From: Phanerodontia chrysosporium
Taxonomy: Eukaryota > Basidiomycota > Agaricomycetes > Polyporales > Phanerochaetaceae
Assembly (NCBI GenBank): GCA_001910725.1
Contig: MJGA01000031.1
Span: 1 to 64,000 of the forward strand
DNA: 64,000 nt
Reading direction: 5' to 3'
Every line of letters starts with the position of its first letter. Position 1 is the stretch's first letter. The notes under the pieces are model-generated. The model searched no databases. It saw only the letters and a program-made list of their open reading frames with translations, and was not told the DNA's origin. Shown one piece after another: positions 1 through 10,085 of this stretch. The position numbers were made by a program, and so were the translations under genes.

Positions 1-43
1 TAGATGTACCTCTCGCTCGAATGCGCCGCATCGTTACATTTCC

Positions 44-139
44 CCGATCGCTGCTCGAACAGCGATCGGATAAATATGTCTCTTGCTCAGATGTGCCGTA
101 TCATTGCATTCCCCCGATCGCTGCTCGATCAGCGGTCGG
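44..139. repeat. Two palindromic repeats, 70 bp apart
   Basis: Two copies (44-69 and 114-139) of an imperfect palindrome built from the half-site CCGATCGCTGCTC and its reverse complement. The starts are exactly 70 bp apart and the sequence between copies is only loosely similar. The first copy lies close to the window edge, so the array may continue to the left. Same family as 924-1160 and 3043-3411. Confidence 0.85.
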
Positions 140-210
140 GAAGCCTGCTCTGACAAGGAATATCAACGATGCCTGTTGATGTATGCCTCTGGCCGGTCTT
201 TCGGATTACA

Positions 211-370
211 TCCTTCGAGATGCTGCAAGAAGTTGATGATGGGTGGAGTGACTCGCACAAGAGATCCTGGGGCCCCGCCTGAGAGTGCATGTCTGCACTC
301 TCAGTCACAGCCCCAGGATTCATGTGCAGTCACTCTACCCATCATCAACTTCTTGCAGTATCTCGAAGGA
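211..370. repeat. Long fold-back hairpin (about 80-bp arms)
   Basis: The arm starting TCCTTCGAGATGCTGCAAGA at 211 is repeated in reverse complement ending at 370. Arms are about 80 bp, roughly 85% complementary, with almost no loop (centre near 290). The outer 30 bp pair with a single mismatch. It could be a fold-back or MITE-like element, or a hairpin RNA precursor if transcribed. No coding function is supported, and the short open frames across it simply read the two arms. Confidence 0.8.
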
Positions 371-923
371 TATCGTCCCGCCCCTTGCACGACTGTTGTC
401 TTCTTCCTGCTTCCATATCACCCAATCGTGTTCTGTATTGGGTCATACATCAAGGCCTCCAGCGCTCGCATCAGTCGCGTAGCTCAATAAGTGCACGAGC
501 AACGTCCTCGAAACCGTACACGCATGCTCAGCAAAGTTAAATTCTAGGGAGAACTCCTTCAACCGTTCGAGCCTATGGTATCCAATGACGTGGCGCATTG
601 CGACATGCCACGCAAGCCGCCCGTACTCTTCAACCCATTGGTCCTGCAGTTCAATCTACCTCGAACTTTGCAATCCAGAGTCGTGTCGGGAGACGTATCA
701 GCTTCAAAGTGTTTGGTCGTAACCCTGTACCTATAGTATTTCTTTTGATCCGTGGACTTTGTAAATGAAAGATTTTCCTTGGCTCACACTCTGAACCCCT
801 ACGGGAGATGTAAGTCGCCCCCTCGGTGCTCGAGCACCGTCCGGCGGCCCGTCGATGGTTCCGACGCTGAGCGTTCATGGGGGATCTGATGCCTGACGTT
901 TCGCAGATATCAACGTCTCTTCC
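371..923. other. No gene recognised
   Basis: AT-balanced sequence between the hairpin and the second palindrome array. No credible coding frame, RNA gene or repeat was seen. Confidence 0.6.
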
Positions 924-1160
924 CCGATCGCTGCTCGAGCAGCGATCGGGGACATACCCACCTCAACCGTTGTGTGTCAGATCGGTATGTGGTCCGATCG
1001 CTGTTCAAGCAGCGATCGGGGATAACCCGCTTGTGGCATAATATGAAGTAACTGTGTCTCTCCCCGATCGCTGCTCGAACAGCGATCGGATAACAATCAG
1101 TTTCTGGCAGAGAGTGCAGTAACTGCACGTCTCCCCAATCTCTGCTTGAGCAGCGATCGG
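924..1160. repeat. Four palindromic repeats with 70-71 bp period
   Basis: Copies at 924-949, 994-1019, 1064-1089 and 1135-1160, with start-to-start spacing of 70, 70 and 71 bp. Each reads CCGATCGCTGCTC followed by its near reverse complement. The third and fourth spacers resemble each other, so this is a decayed tandem repeat in which the palindrome is better conserved than the rest of the unit. The array ends about 95 bp from the 3' end of the SAM-domain gene. Confidence 0.85.
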
Positions 1161-1255
1161 AGTATTCTACAGTTTGACATTAAACACTCGTAAATCATCC
1201 AACAATATTTTATTTCATAGTACACACAGTAAGCTCTTGTTACAAAACCCGGCAC

Positions 1256-2749
1256 TTAGTGAGGATACAATTCGCGCAACCGAGACTCAACAATGCGGGA
1301 GTCTAGAGATGTCATACCAAGATCATGACGGAGCATCTTCAAGTAATTATCCGCACCTAGATTCGCCACCGCCCGCAAATCCTCCTCCGTTCGGATACCC
1401 GCCTCCAGGAACTGATCCAGGTACCTCTCCAGTGGAAGGTGCACATGTCGAAGAAACTCCCGGATAGCCTCGCCTGACTCGTCCAGAGAGCTGGCATCCT
1501 CAGTAGCCATGGCACCCCCCACGTCGCCAGGCTCGTCAACCTGCATCGTTTCCTTCCCCTTGCCTGTCTCGCTTCCCTGAGCCTCCTCCTCCTTCTCGTC
1601 CTCGTCCTTCTTCTCCTCCTCATCATCAAGTTCGTCCTCCTCGTCCTCCTCGTCCTCCTCGTCCTCCTCGCCCTCCTCGTCCTCCTCGTTCTCTTCGTCC
1701 TCCTGCTTCTTGTTCTCCCTGTTCTCCTGCTCCTCGTCCTCCTCCATAGCTTCTTCATTCTCCTCCTCATTCTCTTTTGCCTTGCGCCCCTTGCCTTTTT
1801 TCTTCGACGAATGCTCCGCCCGCCACTGCTGGCTCGTTACGTGTGCTCGAAGGTACACCTCGAGCGGCCATCCCTTCTCGTACCGGCCGAGGAACGGGCA
1901 TCGCTCCATCACCTGTACTGTACATCAGAACCTTGCTACATTTCCATCTTCACCGTCCGGCGCACTCACTTTGTCCCGCAGCGATTTGTATTCAGCTGCA
2001 GACCGATCACCCCAACGCCTCTCCAGAGGGATGAACCGCGGATACTCCTCCCTCGCCACCTTCTGTGCATTCAAAACCAACATGTCAATTAACATTCCAA
2101 TCGACCCTCCAAGTTCAATCATCAACGCACGATGAGTTCCCTCCTCTCTCCCGCCGTCATTCCTTCAATCGCACTCAGGCCTCGGAACTTCGACGTCGAC
2201 TTTGGCACTGGAATCATTATTGTCTGTGAAAGAGATGGGGGGACGGAGGAGCTTCCTGTCACCTACCGTGCGCAGTAACAGAACAATAGATAAAGAGCAC
2301 CAAGCATGTACAATCAAATCTCAGCCGATGTCCTGTCATATCCATTTCTCACATGACAGGCCATTCATCACACGCCCGAGCAACCAACGCGATAGCGCAA
2401 GATGCGTGTATTTATCTCTGCACGGATTGGCAGATTCCGCCCTTCCCATCTCATTCTACATAACTCAGCCCTCATCTCGTTTAAGCGAGGCCGGATCGGC
2501 GGGCCCATATTCAGTCTTGACACGCCGGATATGATAGATCTCCCCCGGGGGGCGCTCTTGCCTTGTGATGCCAATGCCAATAGACCTGGAAAGTACCAGC
2601 CTCATCTGGCGAATGCGCTCCGTGTCATCGATCGGCTCCGACGTCGCCACCTCGGTGCCTTCGTTCTGAGCCTTCGCTTCAGTCGCCGTCTTCACCTTCT
2701 CGTTCTTGCCCTTCCCTCCCCTCTGTCTCTTCTTTCCCTTCTTTGCCAT
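1256..2749 (-). CDS. SAM-domain protein with acidic linker
   Basis: The C-terminal 70 residues (from FLRHVHLPLERYL to the end) match a sterile alpha motif domain, a helical protein or RNA interaction module. It follows a long Glu/Asp run and a Lys-rich stretch. Exons supported by splice signals and phase are 1256-1912, 1970-2062 and an exon ending at 2131. The introns are 1913-1969 (GTGAGT...ACAG, 57 nt) and 2063-2130 (GTGCGT...CACAG). The frame of the third exon stays open upstream to a TTTCACAG acceptor near 2207. A basic N-terminal exon starting MAKKGKKRQRG (2749 down to about 2490) probably belongs to the same gene, but the junctions between 2207 and 2490 are unresolved. A start at 2160 would give 259 aa. 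Not assigned to a named family; the role is unknown. It is flanked on both sides by palindromic arrays. Confidence 0.6.
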
Positions 2750-3006
2750 TTTTTCTAACGAGCTCTATGTCATATTGGATTCCTCGCACTCAATATCTTG
2801 TAATATACTTACAACTGTTTTGATCAAATTGGTGATATCTTATAGCTGTCGTGGATGGGGTAGAGGATGGAGAGCAACGCATTGTCTACCAGCAATCGCG
2901 CTTAAATACGACAGATATTGATTCGCAATAAACGCCTAAGGTTATATTAAGTCACGAGTAACTTGAAGCATGTGATAATGAATATGCCGGTCACTGCTCC
3001 CAAGAG

Positions 3007-3184
3007 CAATCAAACTGCTTTCTGCGAAATGAAGCCTTCACTCCGATCGCTCCTCGAGCAGCGATCGGGAACATTGGGTATACCCTCTCCCCTTCGCTTC
3101 TGCAACCCAATGGTGTGTTCTCCGATCGCTGCTCGAGGAGCAATCGGAGTGAAGGCTTCATTTCGCAGAAAGCAGTTTGATCGC
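3007..3184. repeat. 62-bp inverted repeat hairpin containing the palindrome
   Basis: The left arm 3007-3068 (beginning near ATCAAACTGCTTTCTGCGAA) and the right arm 3122-3184 are reverse complements with two or three mismatches, separated by about 53 bp. Each arm itself ends in one copy of the CCGATCGCTGCTC palindrome, so the structure is a palindrome of palindromes. Confidence 0.8.
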
Positions 3185-3411
3185 TGTTCGAGCAGCCATC
3201 TGAGGGTAACACTTGGCCTTCTTAGAGTTGCCTGATCCAGCTGCACCTTTCCCGATCGCTGCTCGTCGGGCGCTCGGGGTGGCTTTCATGAAACCACGGA
3301 ATAACCCTTCCTGTCCAATCGCTGCTCGAACAGCGATCGGAGACTTTAAGTCCGTTTCATCTTTGACAATTATCAGCCTATTTTCCCGACCCCTCTTCGA
3401 ACAGCGATCGG
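3043..3411. repeat. Six palindromic repeats, irregular spacing
   Basis: Copies start at about 3043, 3122, 3177, 3252, 3315 and 3386 (spacing 79, 55, 75, 63, 71 bp). They belong to the same family as the copies at 44-139 and 924-1160 but are more degenerate. Together the arrays bracket the SAM-domain gene. Confidence 0.75.
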
Positions 3412-3612
3412 GGGATTGCTTCTTTCGCATGTTTTACGTGAGTCAGTACGCTCAAATTGCACTATTCTTTTTAATCACTTCATCTGTCACTTTGAGCTTA
3501 AGCGCCTTTACTATGCTAATTCATATACGAACTGGTTCTCCAAACATGCGAGGCTATGCCTTAAGGGTGACCTAAGCCCTAAACAACCAGTAAAAACCCA
3601 GTATAATAGCCA

Positions 3613-3654
3613 AAAATCGGCGAAAAATAGGGCTGCGCCGTCACATCCGTGACA
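3613..3654 (-). repeat. Element A 3' LTR remnant
   Basis: 42 bp identical to the terminal 42 bp of the right LTR (19250-19291). It begins TGTCACGGATGTGAC on the minus strand. Further left the two LTRs stop matching, so the 3' LTR is truncated or replaced. Confidence 0.75.
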
Positions 3655-3670
3655 TTACCCCCCTCCTAAA
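3655..3670 (-). other. Element A polypurine tract
   Basis: On the minus strand TTTAGGAGGGGGGTAA lies directly before the LTR start TGTCAC, the position and composition of a plus-strand primer (PPT). Confidence 0.75.
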
Positions 3671-3692
3671 ACCGAGCGTCCTCGCGAGGTCG

Positions 3693-5323
3693 CTAGAGGT
3701 GACACCCTTCCTCCCAATCGAGATCGGCCTTAGCGCGATCAGAGGTAGAAAGGTGGGAGATGTCGACTTCGGTGACGAACGGGCGAAAAGAGGCGGCGAG
3801 GACTTCGAAGGCGGTGGCAGCGAGCTTGCGGGGCGCTTCCGGATTTTCACGATGGAACTTGTTGACCAGGGCCTTGGCGTGCTTGAGGTTGTCTGCCTTT
3901 TCCCACGTGTCGCCGGCTTGACCGTAGCCTTTCCAGCGGACTTTGTACTGCAGTTGACAGCGATATATACGGCTGTCGAGGATCTTTTCGACGACGTATT
4001 CTTCTTCGCCAGCAACCTTGACAGGTTTGGGAGGCAGGGGCTTCTCAACGCCCTGATCGTGCCATGGACTGAGGGGGTTGACATGGAAAACCGGGTGGAT
4101 TTTCAGCCAGCTCGGGAGCTCGAGCCGATAGTCCAGATCGCCGATCTTCTCTAAAACCTTAAATGGACCCAGCTGGCGGGGGCCGAGCTTGGGCGAGGGC
4201 TGATCGATGCTGAGGTCCTTTGTGCTGAGCCAAACCTGATTGCCGACTTTGAAGGAGTGGGCGCGTTTCTTTGCGGCCTCGTACTCTTCTTTCATTTGGG
4301 CTTTGGCTAGGCGCAGAGCAGCTTCGGCCTCTTTGCGAACATGAGCCATGCAATCTAGGCGCTCATCGAGGGTGGGAACCTTGGTGTGTTTGCCGGCCGG
4401 AATCATGAAGTCCGGTGTGTAGCCGTAAATGATCTCGAAGGGTGTGCGCTCGGTAGCACTAGACACGTGCGAGTTCAGGGTAAACTCGGCCATCGGGAGC
4501 CAATCGACCCAGTCATCTTGGCGCTGGGAGACGAAGAGACGCAGGAATTTCTCGACTTCCTGGTTCTTGCGCTCGACCTTGCCGTTGCCTTCGGGGTGAT
4601 ACGCCGTGGTGAGGCCGGTAGCGATGCCGAGGCGCTTATACAGCGCTCGCATGTACTGGGCTGCAAACTGGGGTCCACGATCAGAGAAGATCTTGCGTGG
4701 GAGGCCGTGAAGGCGGAAGATGTCCGTGTAGTGGACGTCGCCCATGCCGGCAGCGGTGATCGTCGAGTCGACCGGCACAAGGTGGCACTGATCCGAATAG
4801 TGGTCCACGTAGACCGCGATCAAGTCCTTCTTGGTCTTGGCGTCGCGTGGGAGCTGCGTGATGAGATCCACGCCGACGTGTTCCCAGGGCCCTGAAGGGA
4901 CATCGTGGGGCTGTAGGGTGGCTTTCGGATGCGGGGCGGACTTGTACCGTTGGCATTGATTGCAGCCAAGCACGTAGCAGCTAACGTCGGCGGAGATGCG
5001 CGGCCACCAATAGTACCGAGAAACCAACTCGAGGGTGGAGTGCTTCCCGGGGTGTCCGGCAGTCGGCGCGTCGTGGCAAGACTTGATGACGTCGTTGCGC
5101 AGCGCGGCACTGTTCGGGACATAGACTTTCCCATGGTAGTACAGAAGGCCGTTGTCTTCTTCCCATTCGAGAACGCCGTTGCGCAGCTTGCGGGGCCCCT
5201 TGGTCTGGAGAACCTGCAGAGCGTCTGCGACCTCCTTTTCCTTCTCGGAGCAGTCGCGAATGCGCTTCTCGAGGGGGGAGGGGTTTGCGAAGGCTGCCGT
5301 GGCAGCTATCTTAAACAGCTCTG
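3693..5323 (-). pseudogene. pol: Element A pol, 3' part: integrase and chromodomain
   Basis: Continues the pol frame that is interrupted at 5323 by element B. In order it holds the HHCC zinc-binding region (TAGHPGKHSTLELV ... CNQC), the DDE integrase core (VDLITQ, SDRGPQFAA, then HPEGNGKVERKNQE) and a C-terminal chromodomain (EEEYVVEKILDSR, then VRWKGYGQAGDTWE). Chromodomains of this clade steer integration toward particular chromatin. The catalytic Asp, Asp and Glu are present, so the block itself looks little decayed. It cannot be expressed as part of an intact Pol because B lies between it and RNase H. Confidence 0.9.
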
Positions 5324-5855
5324 TGTCAAAGTAAACCCCGCTACTTACCTTAGTAGCTTAAGTGGGGTTGGACTTGACTGCGAGTGTGCGAGTGAAGTGG
5401 GTGAAAGACGAGGTAGATGATGCTGGGGACTTAAGCCCAGCAGAGCCCGGTATATATACATGAAGGGGAGGACCCCTGGTACTACCCGAGACCCTTGATA
5501 CTGCCCATCACATGCGCGATGGCGTGATGATGGTGCGATACTTGCCAAGACACTCCGGGCTCGGCGAAGTCTAAAGCCGAGTACCGGATGTGTCCGGAAC
5601 CTTCTACGCTATTCTAGAATACACTACCCGGACCCTGGGTCCGGCTACCTACTATACTCTTGTACCGGAGCGTCTACATCATAGATAAGATAAAGATAAG
5701 ATCCTCACATGACTCTGAGTCCTTTCCCAGCACGTGACCAACACGTGACCGCGTTCTGACGCGTACCTGTTCTAACCCTAGTCCATAACCCTAACCCCTA
5801 GCGCCTACTGGGCGCTTACGAGAATAAAACCGTAGGGAATAAGAAAACTGTGACA
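5324..5855 (-). repeat. Element B 3' LTR
   Basis: 532 bp, TGTCA...TGACA ends. It contains the same TATA box, GATA-like, CACGTG and heat-shock-like sites as the 5' copy, but one of three CACGTG motifs is lost (reads GACGCGTACC where the 5' copy has GACACGTGCC). Confidence 0.95.
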
Positions 5856-5870
5856 GTACCCCCTCTTCAG
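5856..5870 (-). other. Element B polypurine tract
   Basis: The minus strand reads CTGAAGAGGGGGTAC directly before the 3' LTR start TGTCAC. Typical PPT position and composition. Confidence 0.8.
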
Positions 5871-5896
5871 ATTCGAACTCCCGAGAGAAGACTTTT

Positions 5897-8800
5897 TTAT
5901 TTTCCAGTGGATCCAAACCCGCCTGAGCCACGATCGGTTGACTGTAGCGTTTCGACAACTTCTATGTCGGCATCGGCGATTTTCTCCAGGATCAACTGAG
6001 CCGCCCTATCTCCAGTCGTGACTGTGAAGTCACTGTCGCTTGTGTTAAGGAGTAGTATTTTGACAATGCCCGTGTAGTCCCGGTCGATAACGCCTGCGCC
6101 GACATGAATGCCTTTGAGTGCAAGTCCTGATCGCGGTGCAATTCGTCCATAGGTTCCAGTTGGAACTCGGATGTGAATGCCAGTGCTGATGAGTTTGCGG
6201 TCTCCTGCTGGAATTGTTACGTCTTCTGCTGCATACAGGTCCCAGCCTGCTGCCTCGGTAGTGCTTTTGGATGGTGTTTTTCCACCATCTAGAACAATTT
6301 GAAGGGTTTCCTCTTCGTCGAGTTCTAAACCGTCTGTTTCCATAGGTGCTTCCTCGTTCCGAACGCGCCAAAATTCCGCGATCTTCTCTTTAGCACCTTC
6401 CAGATTACTCTCTGGTTCCCATTTGTCTTCTTCTGGCCCATAACCCTTCCATCGAACCATGTACCAGTTTCGTTTCCTGACACGCCCGGTAGTCTTATGG
6501 TTGAGAATTTTCTCGACCTCGTACTCGAGCTCACCATTGTGAACTTCTGGCTCTGGTGGTGCGGCTCGTTGGCCGACGATGGAGGGTGTAGAATAGGGGA
6601 TTAATTTACTAGCATGGAACACCGGGTGATATGCCCTGTATTGTGGAGGCAGCTTCACCTTAAAGGTTACTTTGGACAGTTGTTCGATGATTTCGAACGG
6701 TCCTAGGTACCTCGGTGTCAGCGTGCGTTGAGTGGTTTGGTAATCCTTCGAATTCAGCAGGACTTTGTCGCCGACTTTAAACGGCACTTCTTGCTTGTTC
6801 TGGTCGTAGTACCACTTCATACGGTCCGCTGCTAGTTGTAGGGCTGCTTTGGCCTTGTCTTGGGCGTCCTGTCTAAGTCTGAATATCTCGTTCAAGTCTT
6901 TGCTTTTGGCTTGCTTGTCGAGAGTTGGTCCTGCCCGTGGGTGTCTACCATATTCTAGAAAGAACGGCGTGTCCTTTGTACTTTCGTGTGCTGCATTGTT
7001 ATAGGCGAATTCTGCAGTGGGCAGATAATCAACCCAGTCTTCGTGATTGACATTATCAGCGAAGCAGCGTAGGTACTGTTCTAGAACTTGATTTACTCGT
7101 TCTGTTTGACCGTCTGTCTGAGGGTGGTATGCCGTAGACATCGCTGACTCGATACCGAGTAGCTTACACCATTCTTGAAAGAGTTCAGCCGCGAATTGAG
7201 TTCCTCTGTCTGAGATTATCTGCAAAGGTAGTCCGTGGATAGGGTAAATTCTATCCATCAGGATCTTTGCGAGGTCTTTAGCAGAGAATTTGTTCGTTAT
7301 CGCGAAGAAACGTGCTCTCTTGGTGAGTCGGCATACAACGACTAGAATGGCATCCTTTCCTCTTGACGGCATCAACTGAGTAATCAAGTCGATGGTAATA
7401 ACTTCCCAAGGTCCATTAGGTACCTTGTTGGGCATGAGTTGTCCGTAGGTCTGCTGTGTGCGATTCTTCATTCGCTGACACATGTCGCAACCTGTGACGT
7501 ATTTCTTGACGAAGACAGACATTCCCGGCCACCAATAGTTTCGGGAGACAAGTTCGTAGGTCTTCCATCTGCCTGGATGTCCGGCTGATGGGTGGTCGTG
7601 GTGCATTTGGACTACTCGTCGTCGTAAGTCCTCATTCTCATCCTTCGGTATGTAGATATGTCCCCGGAAGAGTAGCAATCCATTCTCAAAGTTCCATTCC
7701 TCTAACGGTTTCTTGAACTCGCGTGGGCCTGATTTGAGTAACGATTGATAGTTCTTGGTGACTTCATCGGATAACAGAGCCTTCTTGACCTCTTGGAGCA
7801 GTAAATCATCGTTTACTGGAGCGTCATGGGAGGCGTCGATCGCGCAGACTTCGAGCAGATTGGCGAAAAATTCTGGCTTCAGAAGAATATGGTCGCGATT
7901 ATCGAGTTCTACCCCCTCTTCATGATTTGGTCTCCTGGACAGAGGGTCTTCAGCTTCCATTGTTTTACCCGGCTTGTGGTGTAGTGTGAAATGGAATCTT
8001 GTTAGGTATAATGCCCAACGAGCTTGACGGCGAGACAATTTCTGGGCCTGCTTAAAATAAGTCAGGTTCTGGTGGTCTGACCATATCTCAAATTTCTCCG
8101 GATGTCCCTCTAGATAGTGCCTATACTCTTCTAACCCGCGGATTATGGCCAACATCTCCTTGTCGTATATCTCATAGTTCCTTTCGTGAACATTGAGTGA
8201 CTTGGAGTGGAAGGCTACCGGATGGTAAAGCTTATCGTTTGGGTCGAGTTGTGACAAAACCGAGCCGATCGCGAAGTCACTCGCGTCGGTAGAGAGCCTG
8301 AACGGGTTAACGTCGTCCGGAATTCGTAGAATTGGTGCAGAAGTGAATGCCTTTTTTAGGTCGTCAAAAGCCTTCTGCTGGTCGGGGCCCCATTCCCATG
8401 GTTGATCCTTCTTGGTGAGTACCGTGAGTGGCTTCGTGATCTTCGCAAAGTCTTTAATAAACCTGCGATAGAAATTCGCGAATCCAAGGAATGCCTGAAC
8501 GTGCTTGACCTTGGTCGGTACGGGCCACTCCGTTACGCCTGTGACTTTAGCAGGGTCCATTTCTACATGATTCTTGGATATAATCATGCCGAGATAGGCG
8601 AGTTTGTCCTTCTTGAATAGACACTTTTCTGCCTTCGCGAAGAGGTCGTTGTCTTCCAGTCGTTGCAACACTTCGTGTACGATCTTTCGATGTTCCTCGC
8701 GGTCGTTGCCGAAGATGAGGATATCGTCGAGGTAGACCATAACCTTTCCTTGACGGATAAGGTCTTCAAAAATGTTGTTCATCATATTCTGGAATGTTGC

Positions 8801-10085
8801 CGGTGCGTTTGCGAATCCAAAGTACATAACTTTGGCCTGGAATAAACCGTCCTTGGTTACGAAAGCCGTTTTCCACTCGTCACCTTCCTTGATGCGGACA
8901 TTGTTATATCCCCATCGAAGGTCGATTTTTGTGAATATCGACGCCTGAGATAGTGCGTCGATTAAATCGGCGATGCGAGGGATAGGATAACGGTTTTTCT
9001 TCGTAATTCCGTTCAAGGGGCGGTAATCCATGCAAGGTCGCAAACTGCCATCGGCTTTCTTTACGAAAAAGAATGATGCAGCGATGGGTGACTTCGACTC
9101 TTCAATGTAGCCTTTTCGGCGTTCCTCACGAATCCACTCGTCGAAAGACGAGCGTTGTCTCTGGTCTAGTGGGTACACCTTTCCGATTGGGGGCAATTTT
9201 GCTCCTTCCTCAAATTCGATGGCATGATCCCATGGTTTGTGGGTGGGCATGCGTTCAGACTTGGTTTTACTGAATACGCTTTCGAACTTGTGAACCCAAC
9301 TCGGTACCTGTGATTTCCATTGCGAGGTGTCAACTGTATCGTCGTCATCCTTTTCCAGGATGTCAGCGACAGCCTCGGCTTGCGTTCGTTCCTCTGGGTT
9401 ACTGAAATCAACCCAGTTGATGTGGTGGGGAATATCCTCTTCTCCAATATCGTCCAGTGAGGATTCCCAAGGTTGCTCTGGTTCGAGCTCTGCCAGCTCC
9501 TCGTCATTGCCGATTTCGATGTCGAGGGCTTGGACTTTCTGTGCCATGCTGGAGACTTTGCATGATTCAGGACATCTGGTGAACTCCCAATTGCCTTTTG
9601 CCCAGTCGATTTCTGGGTTATGCCGGTGTAGGAACTTGTACCCTATGTACATGTCTTTGTCGTGCAAATCCGTCACGAGCAAGTACTGGGTATGTTTGTG
9701 TGTTCCAATTTCCAAGTAGGCTCGCAGGGCGTGAGTGATTCGTCCTGCTTTATTGATCGTTCCATCCGCATTTTTAACTTCATACGGGTTTGCTAACTTA
9801 ATAGTTACCAGATTGTTCTTTTCGACGAAGCTGTGATTGATGAAACTCGTCGTGGCGCCTGAATCAACCAGGGCTTCTGCCTGCGCTTTTTTACCATATA
9901 CCCACAGAGTAATAGGAAGTTTGAACGATAAAGATTTATTACGCGAGACGTTCAATACATCGATATCAATTACTCTATCTACATCCAGTGTAGACTCGGC
10001 CGTGGATACATGATTAGCGTTATCAACCTGTAGGACGCAGGGATCCACTACAGGTCGTTGAGAAAATCCACTTTCCGGTCAGACG
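5897..10085 (-). CDS. pol: Element B Pol polyprotein with C-terminal dUTPase
   Basis: One uninterrupted frame, 1383 residues from the GTG at 10048; it is open from just after a TGA near 10085. Domains by residue: aspartic protease (VDSGATTSF, 61-69), reverse transcriptase (KIDLRWGY about 374, YLDD 439-442), RNase H (STDAS 586, E631, SDHQ 657), integrase HHCC (about 815-857), DDE core (D887, D947, E983), chromodomain (about 1173-1230), then a dUTPase-like domain (about 1252-1383). The last domain shows all five dUTPase motifs: AAGWDLYAAED, APRSGLA, GVIDRDYTG, GDRAAQLIL and RGSGGFGSTG, including the Asp of motif 3. Family knowledge: dUTPase hydrolyses dUTP to dUMP and limits uracil in cDNA. The frame is -1 to gag, and expression is probably by frameshift at 10063-10069. 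Confidence in the dUTPase call is high because motif order and spacing are canonical. Confidence 0.95.

Noticed and set aside
44..1160. CRISPR array
   Set aside because: The repeats are palindromic and evenly spaced, but spacers resemble one another, no cas genes exist, and the genome is fungal.
5772..5800. Interstitial telomere
   Set aside because: Only two or three imperfect CCCTAA units, and they are part of the LTR in all three copies.
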